Shown: positions 37,598 to 47,022 of the stretch, in pieces
How positions within the stretch are numbered: position 1 is the stretch's first letter
Layout of the letters: every line of letters begins with the position of its first letter
Assembly: GCF_001294335.1 (NCBI RefSeq)
Contig: NZ_LGKG01000112.1
Span: 186,001-250,000, forward strand
Reading direction: 5' to 3'
Origin: Streptomyces chattanoogensis
GTDB taxonomy: Bacteria > Actinomycetota > Actinomycetes > Streptomycetales > Streptomycetaceae
DNA length: 64,000 nucleotides
The notes under the pieces: model-generated
Seen by the model: the letters and a program-made list of their open reading frames with translations, nothing else
Told to the model about the DNA's origin: nothing
Database searches by the model: none
Program-made: the position numbers and the translations under genes

Positions 37598-37769
37598 CAC
37601 GGCCGGACACACCGCGACACTCCGCTCGATACGCGTCCATCCGGTGTGATGTTCGCCGCTCCCGGCGGTGGGGGTGTGCAGCCTGGTTACCCGTAAGTAG
37701 CATGTCGGTGTGAAGCGTCCCTGGGGGCGCCCCGCAGCAGTGCCATCCCGCACCTGGAGGAGAGCCAAC

Positions 37770-38996
37770 GTGCCTCGTACCGCTAGGGACGTCGTCTTCG
37801 TCGACGGCGTCCGCACCCCGTTCGGCAAGGCGGGCCCGAAGGGCATCTACCACGAGACCCGCGCCGACGATCTCGTCGTGAAGGCCATCCGGGAGCTGCT
37901 GCGCCGCAACCCGGACCTGGACCCCGCGAAGATCGACGAGGTCGCCATCGCCGCGACCACCCAGATCGGCGACCAGGGCCTGACCATCGGCCGTACCGCC
38001 GGGATCCTCGCGGGCCTCCCGCAGTCCGTCCCGGGCTACTCCATCGACCGCATGTGTGCCGGCGCGCTGACCGCCGTGACCTCCGTCGCGGGCAGCGTGG
38101 CCTTCGGTGCGTACGACGTCGCCGTCGCCGGCGGTGTCGAGCACATGGGCCGCCACCCCATGGGCGAGGGCGTCGACCCGAACCCGCGGTTCGTCTCCGA
38201 GAAGCTCGTCGACGAGTCGGCTCTGTTCATGGGCATGACCGCGGAGAACCTCCACGACCGCTACCCGCAGATCACCAAGCAGCGCGCCGACGAATACGCC
38301 GTGCGCTCGCAGGAGAAGGCGGCGAAGGCGTACGCCAACGGGAAGATCCAGCAGGACCTGGTCCCGATCTCGGTGCGCAACACCAACGCCGAGGTCGGCG
38401 AGACCGGCTGGGGCCTGGTGACGGCCGACGAGCCGATGCGCCCGGGGACCACCCTGGAGAACCTGGCCGGGCTCAAGACGCCGTTCCGTACGCACGGCCG
38501 CGTCACCGCGGGCAACGCCGCCGGTCTCAACGACGGTGCCACCGCCTCGATCATCGCCTCCGAGGACTTCGCCCGGGAGAACAACCTCCCGGTCAAGATG
38601 CGCCTGGTCTCCTACGCCTTCGCGGGCGTGGAGCCGGAGGTCATGGGCTACGGCCCGATCCCGGCGACCGAGAAGGCGCTCGCCAAGGCGGGCCTGGGCA
38701 TCGGTGACATCGGCCTGTTCGAGATCAACGAGGCGTTCGCCGTGCAGGTGCTCGCCTTCCTCGACCACTACGGCATCGCGGACGACGACGCGCGCGTCAA
38801 CCAGTACGGCGGCGCCATCGCCTTCGGCCACCCGCTGGCCTCCTCCGGCGTCCGGCTGATGACCCAGCTGGCCCGCCAGTTCGAGGAGCAGCCGGAGGTC
38901 CGCTACGGCCTCACCACCATGTGCGTCGGCTTCGGCATGGGCGCCACGGTCATCTGGGAGAACCCGCACCACAAGGACGCCGGAGGCGACAAGTGA
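37770..38996 (+). CDS. fadA: Acetyl-CoA C-acyltransferase (beta-oxidation thiolase)
   Basis: This protein has 408 aa. The GTG at 37770 has GGAGGAG 8 nt upstream. Catalytic Cys96 is in DRMCAGALTA; NEAFAVQ, GHPLASSGVR with the base His and CVGFGMG with the second Cys complete the site. It cleaves 3-ketoacyl-CoA with CoA in the last step of beta-oxidation. Its stop overlaps the fadB start (GTGA), so the two proteins should be made in step and form the trifunctional complex. TTACCCGTAA at 37687-37696 upstream is a possible TetR-type site. Confidence 0.93.
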   Translation: MPRTARDVVFVDGVRTPFGKAGPKGIYHETRADDLVVKAIRELLRRNPDLDPAKIDEVAIAATTQIGDQGLTIGRTAGILAGLPQSVPGYSIDRMCAGALTAVTSVAGSVAFGAYDVAVAGGVEHMGRHPMGEGVDPNPRFVSEKLVDESALFMGMTAENLHDRYPQITKQRADEYAVRSQEKAAKAYANGKIQQDLVPISVRNTNAEVGETGWGLVTADEPMRPGTTLENLAGLKTPFRTHGRVTAGNAAGLNDGATASIIASEDFARENNLPVKMRLVSYAFAGVEPEVMGYGPIPATEKALAKAGLGIGDIGLFEINEAFAVQVLAFLDHYGIADDDARVNQYGGAIAFGHPLASSGVRLMTQLARQFEEQPEVRYGLTTMCVGFGMGATVIWENPHHKDAGGDK

Positions 38997-41125
38997 GCAC
39001 CACCACCGCTGAGCTCCTGAAGGGCGCGGCCGAGCTGTTCCCGGACGAGGTCGTCACGTCGGCGCACGTACGCCACCTCGAACTCCCCTACGGCGCGGGC
39101 CGGTTCGCGCTGATCACGCTGGACAACGGCTTCGACCACACCAAGCCGACCACCTTCGGGCCGGGCTCGCTGGCGAACCTCAACGCCGCGCTGGACCAGG
39201 TCGAGAAGGAGGCCGCGGACGGCGAGATCGTCGGTGTCGGCCTCACCGGCAAGCCGTTCATCTTCGCGGTCGGCGCCGACCTCAAGGGCGTCGAGCTGCT
39301 GAAGAAGCACGACGACGCGCTGGCCATCGGCAAGGGCGGCCACGAGGTCTTCAAGCGGCTGTCCGCGCTGGCCGTGCCGACCTTCGCGTACTACAACGGT
39401 GCGGCGATGGGCGGCGGCGTCGAGGTCGGTCTGCACTGCTCGTACCGGACCGTGTCGAAGGCGCTGCCCGCCTTCTCCCTGCCCGAGGTCTTCCTCGGCC
39501 TGGTCCCGGGCTGGGGCGGCTGTGCGCTGCTGCCGAACCTGATCGGCGCGGACAAGGCCGTCTCGGTGATCATCGAGAACTCGCTCAACCAGAACAAGCA
39601 GCTCAAGGGGCAGCAGGTCTTCGACCTGGGGATCGCCGACGCGATCTTCGAGGGCGCGGACTTCCTGGAGCAGTCGCTGATCTGGACCGCGAACGTCCTC
39701 AAGGGTGACGTCACCGTCGAGCGTCCCGAGATCGACCGCGGCGAGGCCTGGGACCAGGCCGTCGCCAAGGGCAAGTTCATCGCCGACGGCAAGGTGCACG
39801 GCGCCGCCCCGGCCGCGTACCGCGCGCTGGAGATCATCGCCGCCGCCAAGGACGGTGACCTGCAGGCCGGTTTCGACGCCGAGGACCAGGCGCTCGCCGA
39901 CCTGATCATGGGCGGCGAACTGCGCGCCGGTATCTACTCGTTCAACCTGGTGCAGAAGCGCGCCAAGCGGCCCGCCGGTGCGCCGGACAAGAGCCTGGCG
40001 CGTCCGGTCACCAAGGTCGGCGTCGTCGGCGCCGGTCTGATGGCCTCGCAGCTCGCCCTGCTCTTCCTGCGCCGCCTCGAGGTGCCGGTCGTGCTGACCG
40101 ACATCGACCAGGAGCGCGTCGACAAGGGTGTGGGCTACGTCCACGCCGAGATCGACAAGCTGCTCGGCAAGGGCCGGATCAACCAGGACAAGGCCAACCG
40201 CCTCAAGGCCCTGGTGACCGGTGTGCTGGACAAGGCCGAGGGCTTCGCCGACGCCGACTTCATCATCGAGGCCGTCTTCGAGGAGATCGGCGTCAAGCAG
40301 CAGGTGTTCGCGGAGGTGGAGGCCGTCGCCCCGGCGCACGCGATCCTCGCCACCAACACCTCCTCGCTGTCCGTCTCCGAGATGGCGTCGAAGCTCAAGC
40401 ACCCCGAGCGGGTCGTGGGCTTCCACTTCTTCAACCCGGTCGCGATCCTCCCGCTGCTCGAGATCGTGCGCGGCGAGAAGACCGACGACGCCTCGCTGGC
40501 CACTGCCTTCGGTGTCGCCAAGAAGCTGAAGAAGACCGCGGTGCTGACGAAGGACGCCCCGGCGTTCGTCGTGAACCGCATCCTCACCCGCTTCATGGGC
40601 GAGATCCAGAACGTCATCGACGAGGGCACCCCGGTCGAGACCGCGGAGAAGGCCATCGAGCCGCTCGGTCTGCCGATGTCGCCGCTGGTGCTGCTGGAGC
40701 TGGTCGGCCCGGCGATCGGTCTGCACGTCTCCGAGACGCTCAACGGCGCCTTCCCGGAGCGCTTCAAGGTCTCCCCCAACCTGAAGGCCGTCGTCGAGGC
40801 CGGCAAGCGCGGCTTCTACGTCTACGACTCCGGCAAGCCGGAGCTGGACCCGGAGGTCGCCGCGCTGCTCAAGCAGGGCGACTCGGTGCTGACGGAGGAC
40901 CAGGTCCGCGACCGCGTCCTGGACGCCGTCGCGCAGGAGATCGGCCTGATGCTGGACGAGGGTGTCGTCGCCGAGGCGCAGGACATCGACCTGTGCCTGA
41001 TCACCGGCGCCGGCTGGCCCTTCCACCTGGGCGGCATCACGCCGTACCTGGACCGTGAGGGTGTCTCCGAGCGGGTGACCGGCAAGAAGTTCCTGGCCCC
41101 GGGCGTGGCGAGCGTGCCCGCGTAA
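38993..41125 (+). CDS. fadB: Enoyl-CoA hydratase / 3-hydroxyacyl-CoA dehydrogenase
   Basis: This protein has 710 aa and a GTG start in the fadA stop. The N-terminal hydratase/isomerase (about 1-300) has the oxyanion blocks AVGADLKG and NGAAMGGGVE, and EVFLGLVPGWGG with the second catalytic Glu region. The dehydrogenase NAD-binding motif VGVVGAGLMASQLA starts near 341, with the catalytic His in VVGFHFFNPV and two C-terminal dehydrogenase domains. Together with fadA it performs the hydration, oxidation and thiolysis steps. Confidence 0.94.
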   Translation: MSTTTAELLKGAAELFPDEVVTSAHVRHLELPYGAGRFALITLDNGFDHTKPTTFGPGSLANLNAALDQVEKEAADGEIVGVGLTGKPFIFAVGADLKGVELLKKHDDALAIGKGGHEVFKRLSALAVPTFAYYNGAAMGGGVEVGLHCSYRTVSKALPAFSLPEVFLGLVPGWGGCALLPNLIGADKAVSVIIENSLNQNKQLKGQQVFDLGIADAIFEGADFLEQSLIWTANVLKGDVTVERPEIDRGEAWDQAVAKGKFIADGKVHGAAPAAYRALEIIAAAKDGDLQAGFDAEDQALADLIMGGELRAGIYSFNLVQKRAKRPAGAPDKSLARPVTKVGVVGAGLMASQLALLFLRRLEVPVVLTDIDQERVDKGVGYVHAEIDKLLGKGRINQDKANRLKALVTGVLDKAEGFADADFIIEAVFEEIGVKQQVFAEVEAVAPAHAILATNTSSLSVSEMASKLKHPERVVGFHFFNPVAILPLLEIVRGEKTDDASLATAFGVAKKLKKTAVLTKDAPAFVVNRILTRFMGEIQNVIDEGTPVETAEKAIEPLGLPMSPLVLLELVGPAIGLHVSETLNGAFPERFKVSPNLKAVVEAGKRGFYVYDSGKPELDPEVAALLKQGDSVLTEDQVRDRVLDAVAQEIGLMLDEGVVAEAQDIDLCLITGAGWPFHLGGITPYLDREGVSERVTGKKFLAPGVASVPA

Positions 41126-41206
41126 GGGTGCACCGCTGATCGCGGGATGCGCGGGCCGGCTCGGCGGAGCCGGTCCGCGCATTCGCGTTCGTGGGAGGGT
41201 TGCGGC

Positions 41207-41614
41207 ATGGATTCCATGAATTCATTGGTCATTGTCGATGCCGCGAATGTCGTCGGCTCGGTGCCGGACGGCTGGTGGCGGGACCGGCGCGGGGCGGCGG
41301 AGCGTCTGCGGGACGCGCTGCCGGAGTACGCCGGGAGCGGACTGCCGGGCCTGGTCTCGCCGCCGCTGGAGATGGTGCTGGTCGTCGAGGGCGCGGCGCG
41401 CGGGGTGGCGTCCGTCGAGGGCGTACGGGTGGAGTCCGCGGACGGCAGCGGGGACGACCGGATCGTGGAACTGGTGGCGGCCGAGGGCGGTGGCCGGAAC
41501 TGTCTGGTGGTCACCGCGGACCGTGAGCTGCGCCGGCGCGTGGAGGCACTGGGGGCGCGGGTGACGGGGCCACGCGCCGTCCGGGGCGGACGGCAGGACG
41601 GGCGTCAGACATGA
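41207..41614 (+). CDS. Small NYN/PIN-like protein
   Basis: This protein has 135 aa, with GGGAGGG upstream of the ATG. The motif LVIVDAANVVGSVPDGWWRDR at the start, DDRIVELV in the middle and CLVVTADRELRRRVEALGA near the end place acidic residues as in NYN (YacP-like) nucleases of the PIN superfamily. Homologues are sometimes labelled NTP pyrophosphohydrolase, which I cannot support from motifs. An RNA-processing role is possible but unproven. Confidence 0.7.
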   Translation: MDSMNSLVIVDAANVVGSVPDGWWRDRRGAAERLRDALPEYAGSGLPGLVSPPLEMVLVVEGAARGVASVEGVRVESADGSGDDRIVELVAAEGGGRNCLVVTADRELRRRVEALGARVTGPRAVRGGRQDGRQT

Positions 41615-41649
41615 AAAGGGCCCGTACGGCCATGAGACCGTACGGGCCC
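41614..41649 (-). terminator. Intrinsic terminator of the permease gene
   Basis: Twelve-base perfect stem GGGCCCGTACGG / CCGTACGGGCCC with an 8-nt loop, followed on the minus strand by TTTT. It is 8 nt beyond the permease stop. Its end coincides with the TGA of the convergent NYN-like gene, so that gene's transcript also contains the hairpin. Confidence 0.85.
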
Positions 41650-41656
41650 GGCGGAT

Positions 41657-43204
41657 TCACGACGGGGTGCCCGCCGTACCCTCCTGCTCCTTCTGCCGTG
41701 TGCGGAGCCCGAGGCGGCTGTGCCCGCGCCCGTACACGAAGTAGATGCCGAAGCCGACCACCATCCAGATCGCGAAGCGGACCCAGGTCTCGGCGGGCAG
41801 ATTGAGCATCAGCCACAGCGAGGCGAGCACGGACAGCAGCGGGACCAGCGGAACCAGTGGCGTACGGAACGTACGGTGCAGGTCGGGGCGGGAGCGGCGC
41901 AGGATGATGACGCCGACGGCGACCACGACGAACGCGAACAGGGTGCCGATGTTGACCAGTTCGGCCAGGACGTCGATCGAGGTGAAGCCGGAGGCGACGG
42001 CGACCACGACGCCCAGCAGGATGGTCGCCCGGTACGGGGTGCCGTACCGCGGGTGGGACCGCGAGAAGACCCGCGGCATCAGACCGTCCCGGCTCATCGC
42101 GAAGAACACCCGGCTCTGGCCGAGCAGCAGGATCATGCAGACCGACGTCAGGCCGACGGCGGCGCCGAAGCTGATGATGCCCGCGAAGAAGGGCTGCCCG
42201 AGGTCCTTGAAGGCGTCGGCGAGCGGGGCGTCGGTGGAGAGCTTGCTGTATTTCTCCATGCCGGTGACCACGACGGACACGGCGACGTAGAGGACCGTGC
42301 AGATGGCGAGCGAGCCGAGGATGCCGCGCGGGACGTCGCGCTGGGGGTTGCGGGTCTCCTCGGCCGCGGTGGCCACGATGTCGAAGCCGATGAAGGCGAA
42401 GAAGACCACGGCGGCCGCGGCAAAGATGCCCATGGTGCCGAAGTTGGCCGGGGTGAAGCCGAAGATCAGCTGGATCAGCGGCGCGGACAGTCCGCCGCCG
42501 CCCGTGGTGGGCTCACTCTTCGGCACGAACGGGTCGTAGTTGGCGCCGCTGATGAAGAAGGCGCCGGCGATGATGACCAGCAGGACGACGGTGACCTTGA
42601 TGCCGACGATCACGGCCGTCACCCGCGAGGACAGCTTCATCCCGAGCACCAGGATGCCCGTGATGACCAGGACGAGGACGCAGGCGAGCAGGTCGAAACC
42701 GAACTGCCCCTCGTGGGTTCCGGACAGGCCCGGCGGCAGATGCCACCCGGCCTGGTCCATCAGCGAACGGATGTAGCCGGACCAGCCGACGGCCACCACC
42801 GCACAGCCCAGGGCGAGTTCGAGGATCAGGTCCCAGCCGATGATCCAGGCGGGGAGCTCGCCGAGGGAGGCATAGGAAAAGGTGTAGGCCGAACCGGCGA
42901 CCGGGACGGTGGAGGCGAACTCCGCGTAGCACAGTGCCGCCAGCGCGCAGACCACGCCCGCGACGACGAAGGAGACCGCCACGGCGGGCCCCGCCTGCTC
43001 CTTGGCGATCTTGCCGGTGAGAACGAAGATGCCGGTTCCGATGACGACACCGACACCGAAGACGGTCAGATCGAGCGCTGAAAGGGATTTTTTGAGTGTG
43101 TGTTCCGGCTCCTCGGTGTCCTGGATCGACTGCTCCACAGTCTTCGTCCGGAACATTCCTCGATCCCGGCGTGAAACTTTCCCTGTGCCGTGTTGTGTGC
43201 TCAT
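41657..43204 (-). CDS. APC-family amino acid permease
   Basis: This protein has 515 aa with about 12 membrane helices starting near residue 45. It has the APC signature GVGVVIGTGIFVLTG in helix 1 and FIGFDIVATAAEETRNPQRD after helix 6, typical of cationic amino acid transporters (YhdG/CAT type). The N-terminal 40 residues and the C-terminal tail are hydrophilic. GGAGG precedes the ATG. Substrate not determinable; a basic or branched amino acid is likely for this subgroup. Confidence 0.9.
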   Translation of the reverse strand: MSTQHGTGKVSRRDRGMFRTKTVEQSIQDTEEPEHTLKKSLSALDLTVFGVGVVIGTGIFVLTGKIAKEQAGPAVAVSFVVAGVVCALAALCYAEFASTVPVAGSAYTFSYASLGELPAWIIGWDLILELALGCAVVAVGWSGYIRSLMDQAGWHLPPGLSGTHEGQFGFDLLACVLVLVITGILVLGMKLSSRVTAVIVGIKVTVVLLVIIAGAFFISGANYDPFVPKSEPTTGGGGLSAPLIQLIFGFTPANFGTMGIFAAAAVVFFAFIGFDIVATAAEETRNPQRDVPRGILGSLAICTVLYVAVSVVVTGMEKYSKLSTDAPLADAFKDLGQPFFAGIISFGAAVGLTSVCMILLLGQSRVFFAMSRDGLMPRVFSRSHPRYGTPYRATILLGVVVAVASGFTSIDVLAELVNIGTLFAFVVVAVGVIILRRSRPDLHRTFRTPLVPLVPLLSVLASLWLMLNLPAETWVRFAIWMVVGFGIYFVYGRGHSRLGLRTRQKEQEGTAGTPS

Positions 43205-43340
43205 GGGCGAACCTCCGCCTGGACGACCCTCTCGCAACTCTCCTGAACTGACCGAGTCTCCGCAATGTCTGGAAACAGTCAGCTTTGGCGGGCCTTCGCG
43301 CGGCGGTGATTCACCCGATGGGGCGTGCGTGCGGATATGC

Positions 43341-43387
43341 CGATGGGCCGGGCGGAACACCCGTACGGGTGGCCGTCCGGCCCATCG
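43341..43387 (-). terminator. Hairpin downstream of dxs
   Basis: Arms CGATGGGCCGG and CCGGCCCATCG (11 bp) enclose a second small hairpin ACCCGTACGGGT. It is about 37 nt beyond the dxs stop and before the permease start region, so it is probably the dxs terminator. No other gene is seen in 43205-43423. Confidence 0.55.
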
Positions 43388-43423
43388 TGGTGCCGTATGG
43401 CGGAACGCGCCGCCGGTCGTGGC

Positions 43424-45358
43424 TCAGTCGCGGGCGACCTCGGCGGCCCGCTCGTCCGCGGCCTCCACGGCGTCGCCGCCCCGGTTGTCGATCCTGGCGA
43501 CAAGGCCCGTCACCTGGCGGGCGATGTCCGGCGCGGTGAGCCCGATCTCGGCCATGACCTCCTTGCGGGAGGCGTGGTCGAGGAACTTCTCGGGGATGCC
43601 GAAGTCGCGCAGCGGGAGGTCCACACCGGCGTCCCGCAGCGCCTGGGCGATGGCCGAACCGACGCCGCCGGACCGGATGTTGTCCTCGACGGTGACCACG
43701 ACACGGTGCTTGGCGGCGAGCCCGGGCAGCGCCGCGTCGACCGGCTTGACCCAGCGCGGGTCGACGACGGTGCTGGAGATGCCCTGCTTGTCCAGCAGAT
43801 CGGCGACCTCGAGGCACATCGGCGCCAGGGCGCCCACGGAGACCACCAGGACGTCGGGCTTGTCGGCCTTGCTCTCGCGCAGCACGTCCATGCCGCCGAT
43901 CTTCCCGACCGCGGGTACGGCCGGTCCGACGACGCCCTTGGAGTAGCGCAGCACCGTCGGCGCGTCCTTGACCTCGACGGCCTCGCGCAGCTGGGCGCGC
44001 AGCTGCTCGGCGTCGCGCGGTGCGGCGAGCCGCAGCGTGGGGACGACCTGGAGCATGGACATGTCCCACATTCCGTTGTGGGAGGCGCCGTCGTCACCGG
44101 TGACCCCGGCCCGGTCCAGGACGAAGGTCACGCCGCACTTGTGCAGGGCGACGTCCATCAGGACCTGGTCGAAGGCCCGGTTGAGGAAGGTGGCGTAGAC
44201 GGCGAAGACCGGGTGGACGCCGCCGGTGGCCAGGCCCGCGGCCGAGGTGGCGGCGTGCTGCTCGGCGATGCCGACGTCGTAGATACGGTCCGGGAACGCG
44301 TCGGCGAACTTCTTCAGGCCGACGGGCTGGAGCATGGCCGCGGTGATCGCGACGATGTCGTCCCGCTCCCGGCCGAGCCTGACCATCTCGTCGCCGAAGA
44401 CGGAGGTCCAGCTGGCGGCGGCGGTCTTGACCGGCAGGCCGGTGTCCGGGTGGATCGGGCCGATGCCGTGGAAGCGGTCGGCCTCGTCCTGCTCGGCGGG
44501 CTTGTAGCCGCGGCCCTTCTCGGTGAGGCAGTGCACGATGACCGGGCCGCCGAAGCGCTTGGCGCGGGCCAGCGCGGATTCCAGGGCCTCGATGTCATGG
44601 CCGTCGATCGGGCCGACGTACTTCAGACCCAGGTCCTCGAACATGCCCTGCGGTGCGATGAAGTCCTTCAGGCCCTTCTTGGCGCCGTGCAGGGTCTCGT
44701 ACAGCGGCTTGCCGACGACGGGCGTGCGCTCGAGGAGGTCCTTGCCGCGGGCCAGGAAGCGCTCGTAGCCGTCGGTGGTACGCAGCGTGGCCAGGTGGTT
44801 GGCGAGACCGCCGATGGTCGGGGCGTAGGAGCGCTCGTTGTCGTTGACGACGATCACGAGCGGGCGGTCCTTGGCGGCGGCGATGTTGTTGAGCGCCTCC
44901 CAGGCCATACCGCCGGTGAGCGCGCCGTCACCGATCACGGCGACGACGTGGTCGTCCTTGCCGCGCACCTCATTGGCCTTGGCGAGGCCGTCGGCCCAGC
45001 CCAGCACCGTCGAGGCGTGGCTGTTCTCGATGATGTCGTGCGGCGACTCGGCGCGCGAGGGGTAGCCGGACAGGCCGCCCTTGCTGCGCAGGCCCGCGAA
45101 GTCCTGGCGGCCGGTGAGCAGCTTGTGGACGTAGGACTGGTGTCCCGTGTCGAAGAGGACCTTGTCCTTCGGGGAGTGGAAGACGCGGTGCAGCGCGATG
45201 GTCAGCTCGACCACGCCGAGGTTCGGGCCGAGGTGTCCGCCGGTCTTGGACACTGCGTCGACGAGGAAGGTACGGATCTCCCCCGCCAGCTGCTCAAGCT
45301 GCGCCGGCTCCAGCCGGTCCAGATCGCGCGGTCCCCTGATACGGGAAAGCAACGCCAC
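43424..45358 (-). CDS. dxs: 1-deoxy-D-xylulose-5-phosphate synthase
   Basis: This protein has 644 aa. The GTG at 45358 has AGGAGG 5 nt upstream. TPP/Mg site [17 protein letters not shown] near residue 150, the phosphate-binding [13 protein letters not shown] with its His, the catalytic-Glu region DVGIAEQHA and [16 protein letters not shown] are intact. It condenses pyruvate and glyceraldehyde 3-phosphate to DXP, the first step of the MEP isoprenoid pathway, and also feeds thiamine and pyridoxal. Confidence 0.96.
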   Translation of the reverse strand: MALLSRIRGPRDLDRLEPAQLEQLAGEIRTFLVDAVSKTGGHLGPNLGVVELTIALHRVFHSPKDKVLFDTGHQSYVHKLLTGRQDFAGLRSKGGLSGYPSRAESPHDIIENSHASTVLGWADGLAKANEVRGKDDHVVAVIGDGALTGGMAWEALNNIAAAKDRPLVIVVNDNERSYAPTIGGLANHLATLRTTDGYERFLARGKDLLERTPVVGKPLYETLHGAKKGLKDFIAPQGMFEDLGLKYVGPIDGHDIEALESALARAKRFGGPVIVHCLTEKGRGYKPAEQDEADRFHGIGPIHPDTGLPVKTAAASWTSVFGDEMVRLGRERDDIVAITAAMLQPVGLKKFADAFPDRIYDVGIAEQHAATSAAGLATGGVHPVFAVYATFLNRAFDQVLMDVALHKCGVTFVLDRAGVTGDDGASHNGMWDMSMLQVVPTLRLAAPRDAEQLRAQLREAVEVKDAPTVLRYSKGVVGPAVPAVGKIGGMDVLRESKADKPDVLVVSVGALAPMCLEVADLLDKQGISSTVVDPRWVKPVDAALPGLAAKHRVVVTVEDNIRSGGVGSAIAQALRDAGVDLPLRDFGIPEKFLDHASRKEVMAEIGLTAPDIARQVTGLVARIDNRGGDAVEAADERAAEVARD

Positions 45359-45524
45359 CCCTGCCTCCTTGCGTTCTGCCTGCTGCCTGTGCCTGTGCCT
45401 GTTGCCGTGCATCGAGCTTGCCGATCAGATGAGTCTAATGTTCCGCCCGTGGCGCCGACGGCCGGGCCTTGCGATGTATGTCACCGGGGTGCGGCACCCA
45501 AACGGCCCCGTCCATGAACACGGG

Positions 45525-45563
45525 CCGGCCCCCACGGGCGGTTGCCTGGTGGGGGCCGGTTTT
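45525..45563. terminator. Hairpin between xylH and dxs
   Basis: Arms CCGGCCCCCAC and GTGGGGGCCGG pair over 11 bp with a 13-nt loop; AAAA on one side and TTTT on the other allow use in either direction. It lies 20 nt past the xylH stop and probably ends the xylFGH transcript before the dxs promoter. The rest of 45359-45583 shows no gene. Confidence 0.7.
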
Positions 45564-45583
45564 CCGGGAATATCCGGTATGGG

Positions 45584-46945
45584 TCAGGTGCGCCCCGCGG
45601 TTTTCTGCGTCCGCCGCGACACCGAGTCGATCACCACGGCGGCCAGCAGCACCGCGCCGGTGATCATGTACTGGATCTCGCTGGCCATGCCGAGCAGGTT
45701 CAGGCCCTGCTGGATCGACTGGATGACCAGCATGCCCAGCAGCGCGGACCAGATCTTGCCGCGGCCGCCGAAGAGGCTGGTACCGCCGATGACGGCCGCC
45801 GCGATGACGTTCATCAGGGTGTTGCCGGAGCCCAGGTTCTTGGTGGCACCGCCGGAGAGGCTGGCGATGAACAGTCCGCCGAAGGCGGCGAGCATCCCGG
45901 AGATGGCGAAGACGCTGATCCGGATCCTGTTGACGTTGATGCCGGCGCGGCGGGCCGCCTCGGCGTTGCCGCCGACCGCGAAGATCTGCCGTCCGTAGGT
46001 CGTACGGCGCACCACGAAGTCCGCGATGACCAGTACGGCGAGGAACAGCACCAGGGCCAGCGGCAGGCCGCGGGCGCCGGCCGGCTCGTTGAGGACGTAG
46101 GCGACCGCGAAGGAGATCACGGCGACCACGCCGGTGCGCAGCAGGATCTCGCTGAGCGGGCGCGCGGGCAGCGCGGCGGCCTTACGGCGCTTGGTGTCCA
46201 GCAGCAGCGATCCGGCGTAGGCGAGCACCGCGACCAGCGCCAGCCCGTACGCCGCGGCCTTGTCCTCGAAGTAGTAACCGGTGAGGCTCTCCACCAGGCT
46301 GCCGCTGGGCGTGTTGATGGAGCCTTCCTTGCCCATCATCCAGATCTGCAGGCCGCTCCAGCCGAGGAAGCCGGCCAGCGTCACCACGAACGCGGGCACG
46401 CCGATCTTGGCGAAAAAGAACCCGTGCAGCGCGCCGATGGCGATGCCGACGGCGATGGCGATCAGCAGCGCCAGGTTGTCATTGACGCCATGGGTGACGC
46501 TGAGCACCGCCCAGACGGCCGCGCCGACGCCCGCCACCGAGCCGACCGAAAGATCGATCTCACCGAGCAGCAGGACGAAGACGATGCCGACGGCCATGAT
46601 GCCGAGGCCCGAGGTGTAGACGCCGATGTTGGCGAGGCTGTCGGCGGACAGGAAGCTGCTGTTCTTCAGCTGGAAGACGATCGCGATCACGATCAGGCCG
46701 ATGATGACCGGCAGCGAGCCCAGCTCACCGCCGCGCACCCGGCGCTTGAAGTCGTTGAGGTAGCCGGCCAGGCCCTGCTCGCGGACGAGCAGACGGGGGT
46801 CGACGGCGGCGGGGGCGGTCTCGGTCGCACCGGCCGTCTCCACAGCCTCGGTGGCCTCGGTGACCTCCGCGGCCTCGGTGACCTCGGTGGCCGCCTCCGC
46901 CACCGGCTCCTTCTCGGCTACGGGCTCCTTCTTGAGGTCGCTCAT
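45584..46945 (-). CDS. xylH: Sugar ABC transporter permease (XylH-like)
   Basis: This protein has 453 aa. The hydrophilic N-terminus carries Glu/Ala/Thr-rich near-repeats (EPVAEKEPVAEAATEV), then about ten membrane helices. LLLGEIDLSVGS, PAFVVTLAGFLGW and AVGGNAEAARRAGI are typical of ribose/xylose (RbsC/XylH) permeases. It is the third gene of xylF-xylG-xylH. A 26-codon ORF overlaps its start codon. Confidence 0.9.
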   Translation of the reverse strand: MSDLKKEPVAEKEPVAEAATEVTEAAEVTEATEAVETAGATETAPAAVDPRLLVREQGLAGYLNDFKRRVRGGELGSLPVIIGLIVIAIVFQLKNSSFLSADSLANIGVYTSGLGIMAVGIVFVLLLGEIDLSVGSVAGVGAAVWAVLSVTHGVNDNLALLIAIAVGIAIGALHGFFFAKIGVPAFVVTLAGFLGWSGLQIWMMGKEGSINTPSGSLVESLTGYYFEDKAAAYGLALVAVLAYAGSLLLDTKRRKAAALPARPLSEILLRTGVVAVISFAVAYVLNEPAGARGLPLALVLFLAVLVIADFVVRRTTYGRQIFAVGGNAEAARRAGINVNRIRISVFAISGMLAAFGGLFIASLSGGATKNLGSGNTLMNVIAAAVIGGTSLFGGRGKIWSALLGMLVIQSIQQGLNLLGMASEIQYMITGAVLLAAVVIDSVSRRTQKTAGRT

Positions 46946-47022
46946 GCCGACACCTCGCTTCGCTCGGCCCCGCATACGCGAGGCGCGCACCTTTCAACGA
47001 TTCGCTCGCTGCGCTCGCTCAT
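46942..47022 (-). CDS. 26-aa overlapping ORF linking xylG and xylH
   Basis: The ATG overlaps the xylG TGA and the TGA overlaps the xylH ATG, both as ATGA, so ribosomes could pass from xylG to xylH through this ORF. It reads MSERSERIVERC at the start and AERSEVSA at the end, being translated from the repeated sequence GAGCGCAGCGAGCGA and its near copy GAGCGAAGCGAG. I recall the same sequence in other Streptomyces intergenic gaps, so it may be a dispersed repeat and not a functional peptide. Confidence 0.4.
   Translation of the reverse strand: MSERSERIVERCAPRVCGAERSEVSA

Noticed and set aside
38903..41182. 759-codon minus-strand open frame
   Set aside because: Antisense shadow of fadB, which has all its catalytic motifs on the plus strand.
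41207..41614. NTP pyrophosphohydrolase assignment
   Set aside because: No MazG or Nudix motif is visible; acidic residues fit a NYN/PIN fold better.
45365..45415. CCTGTG short repeats upstream of dxs as a regulatory array
   Set aside because: Only three imperfect copies of six bases; expected by chance in this composition.
43325..45517. 730-codon plus-strand open frame
   Set aside because: Shadow antisense to dxs; composition is biased and no motifs are seen.
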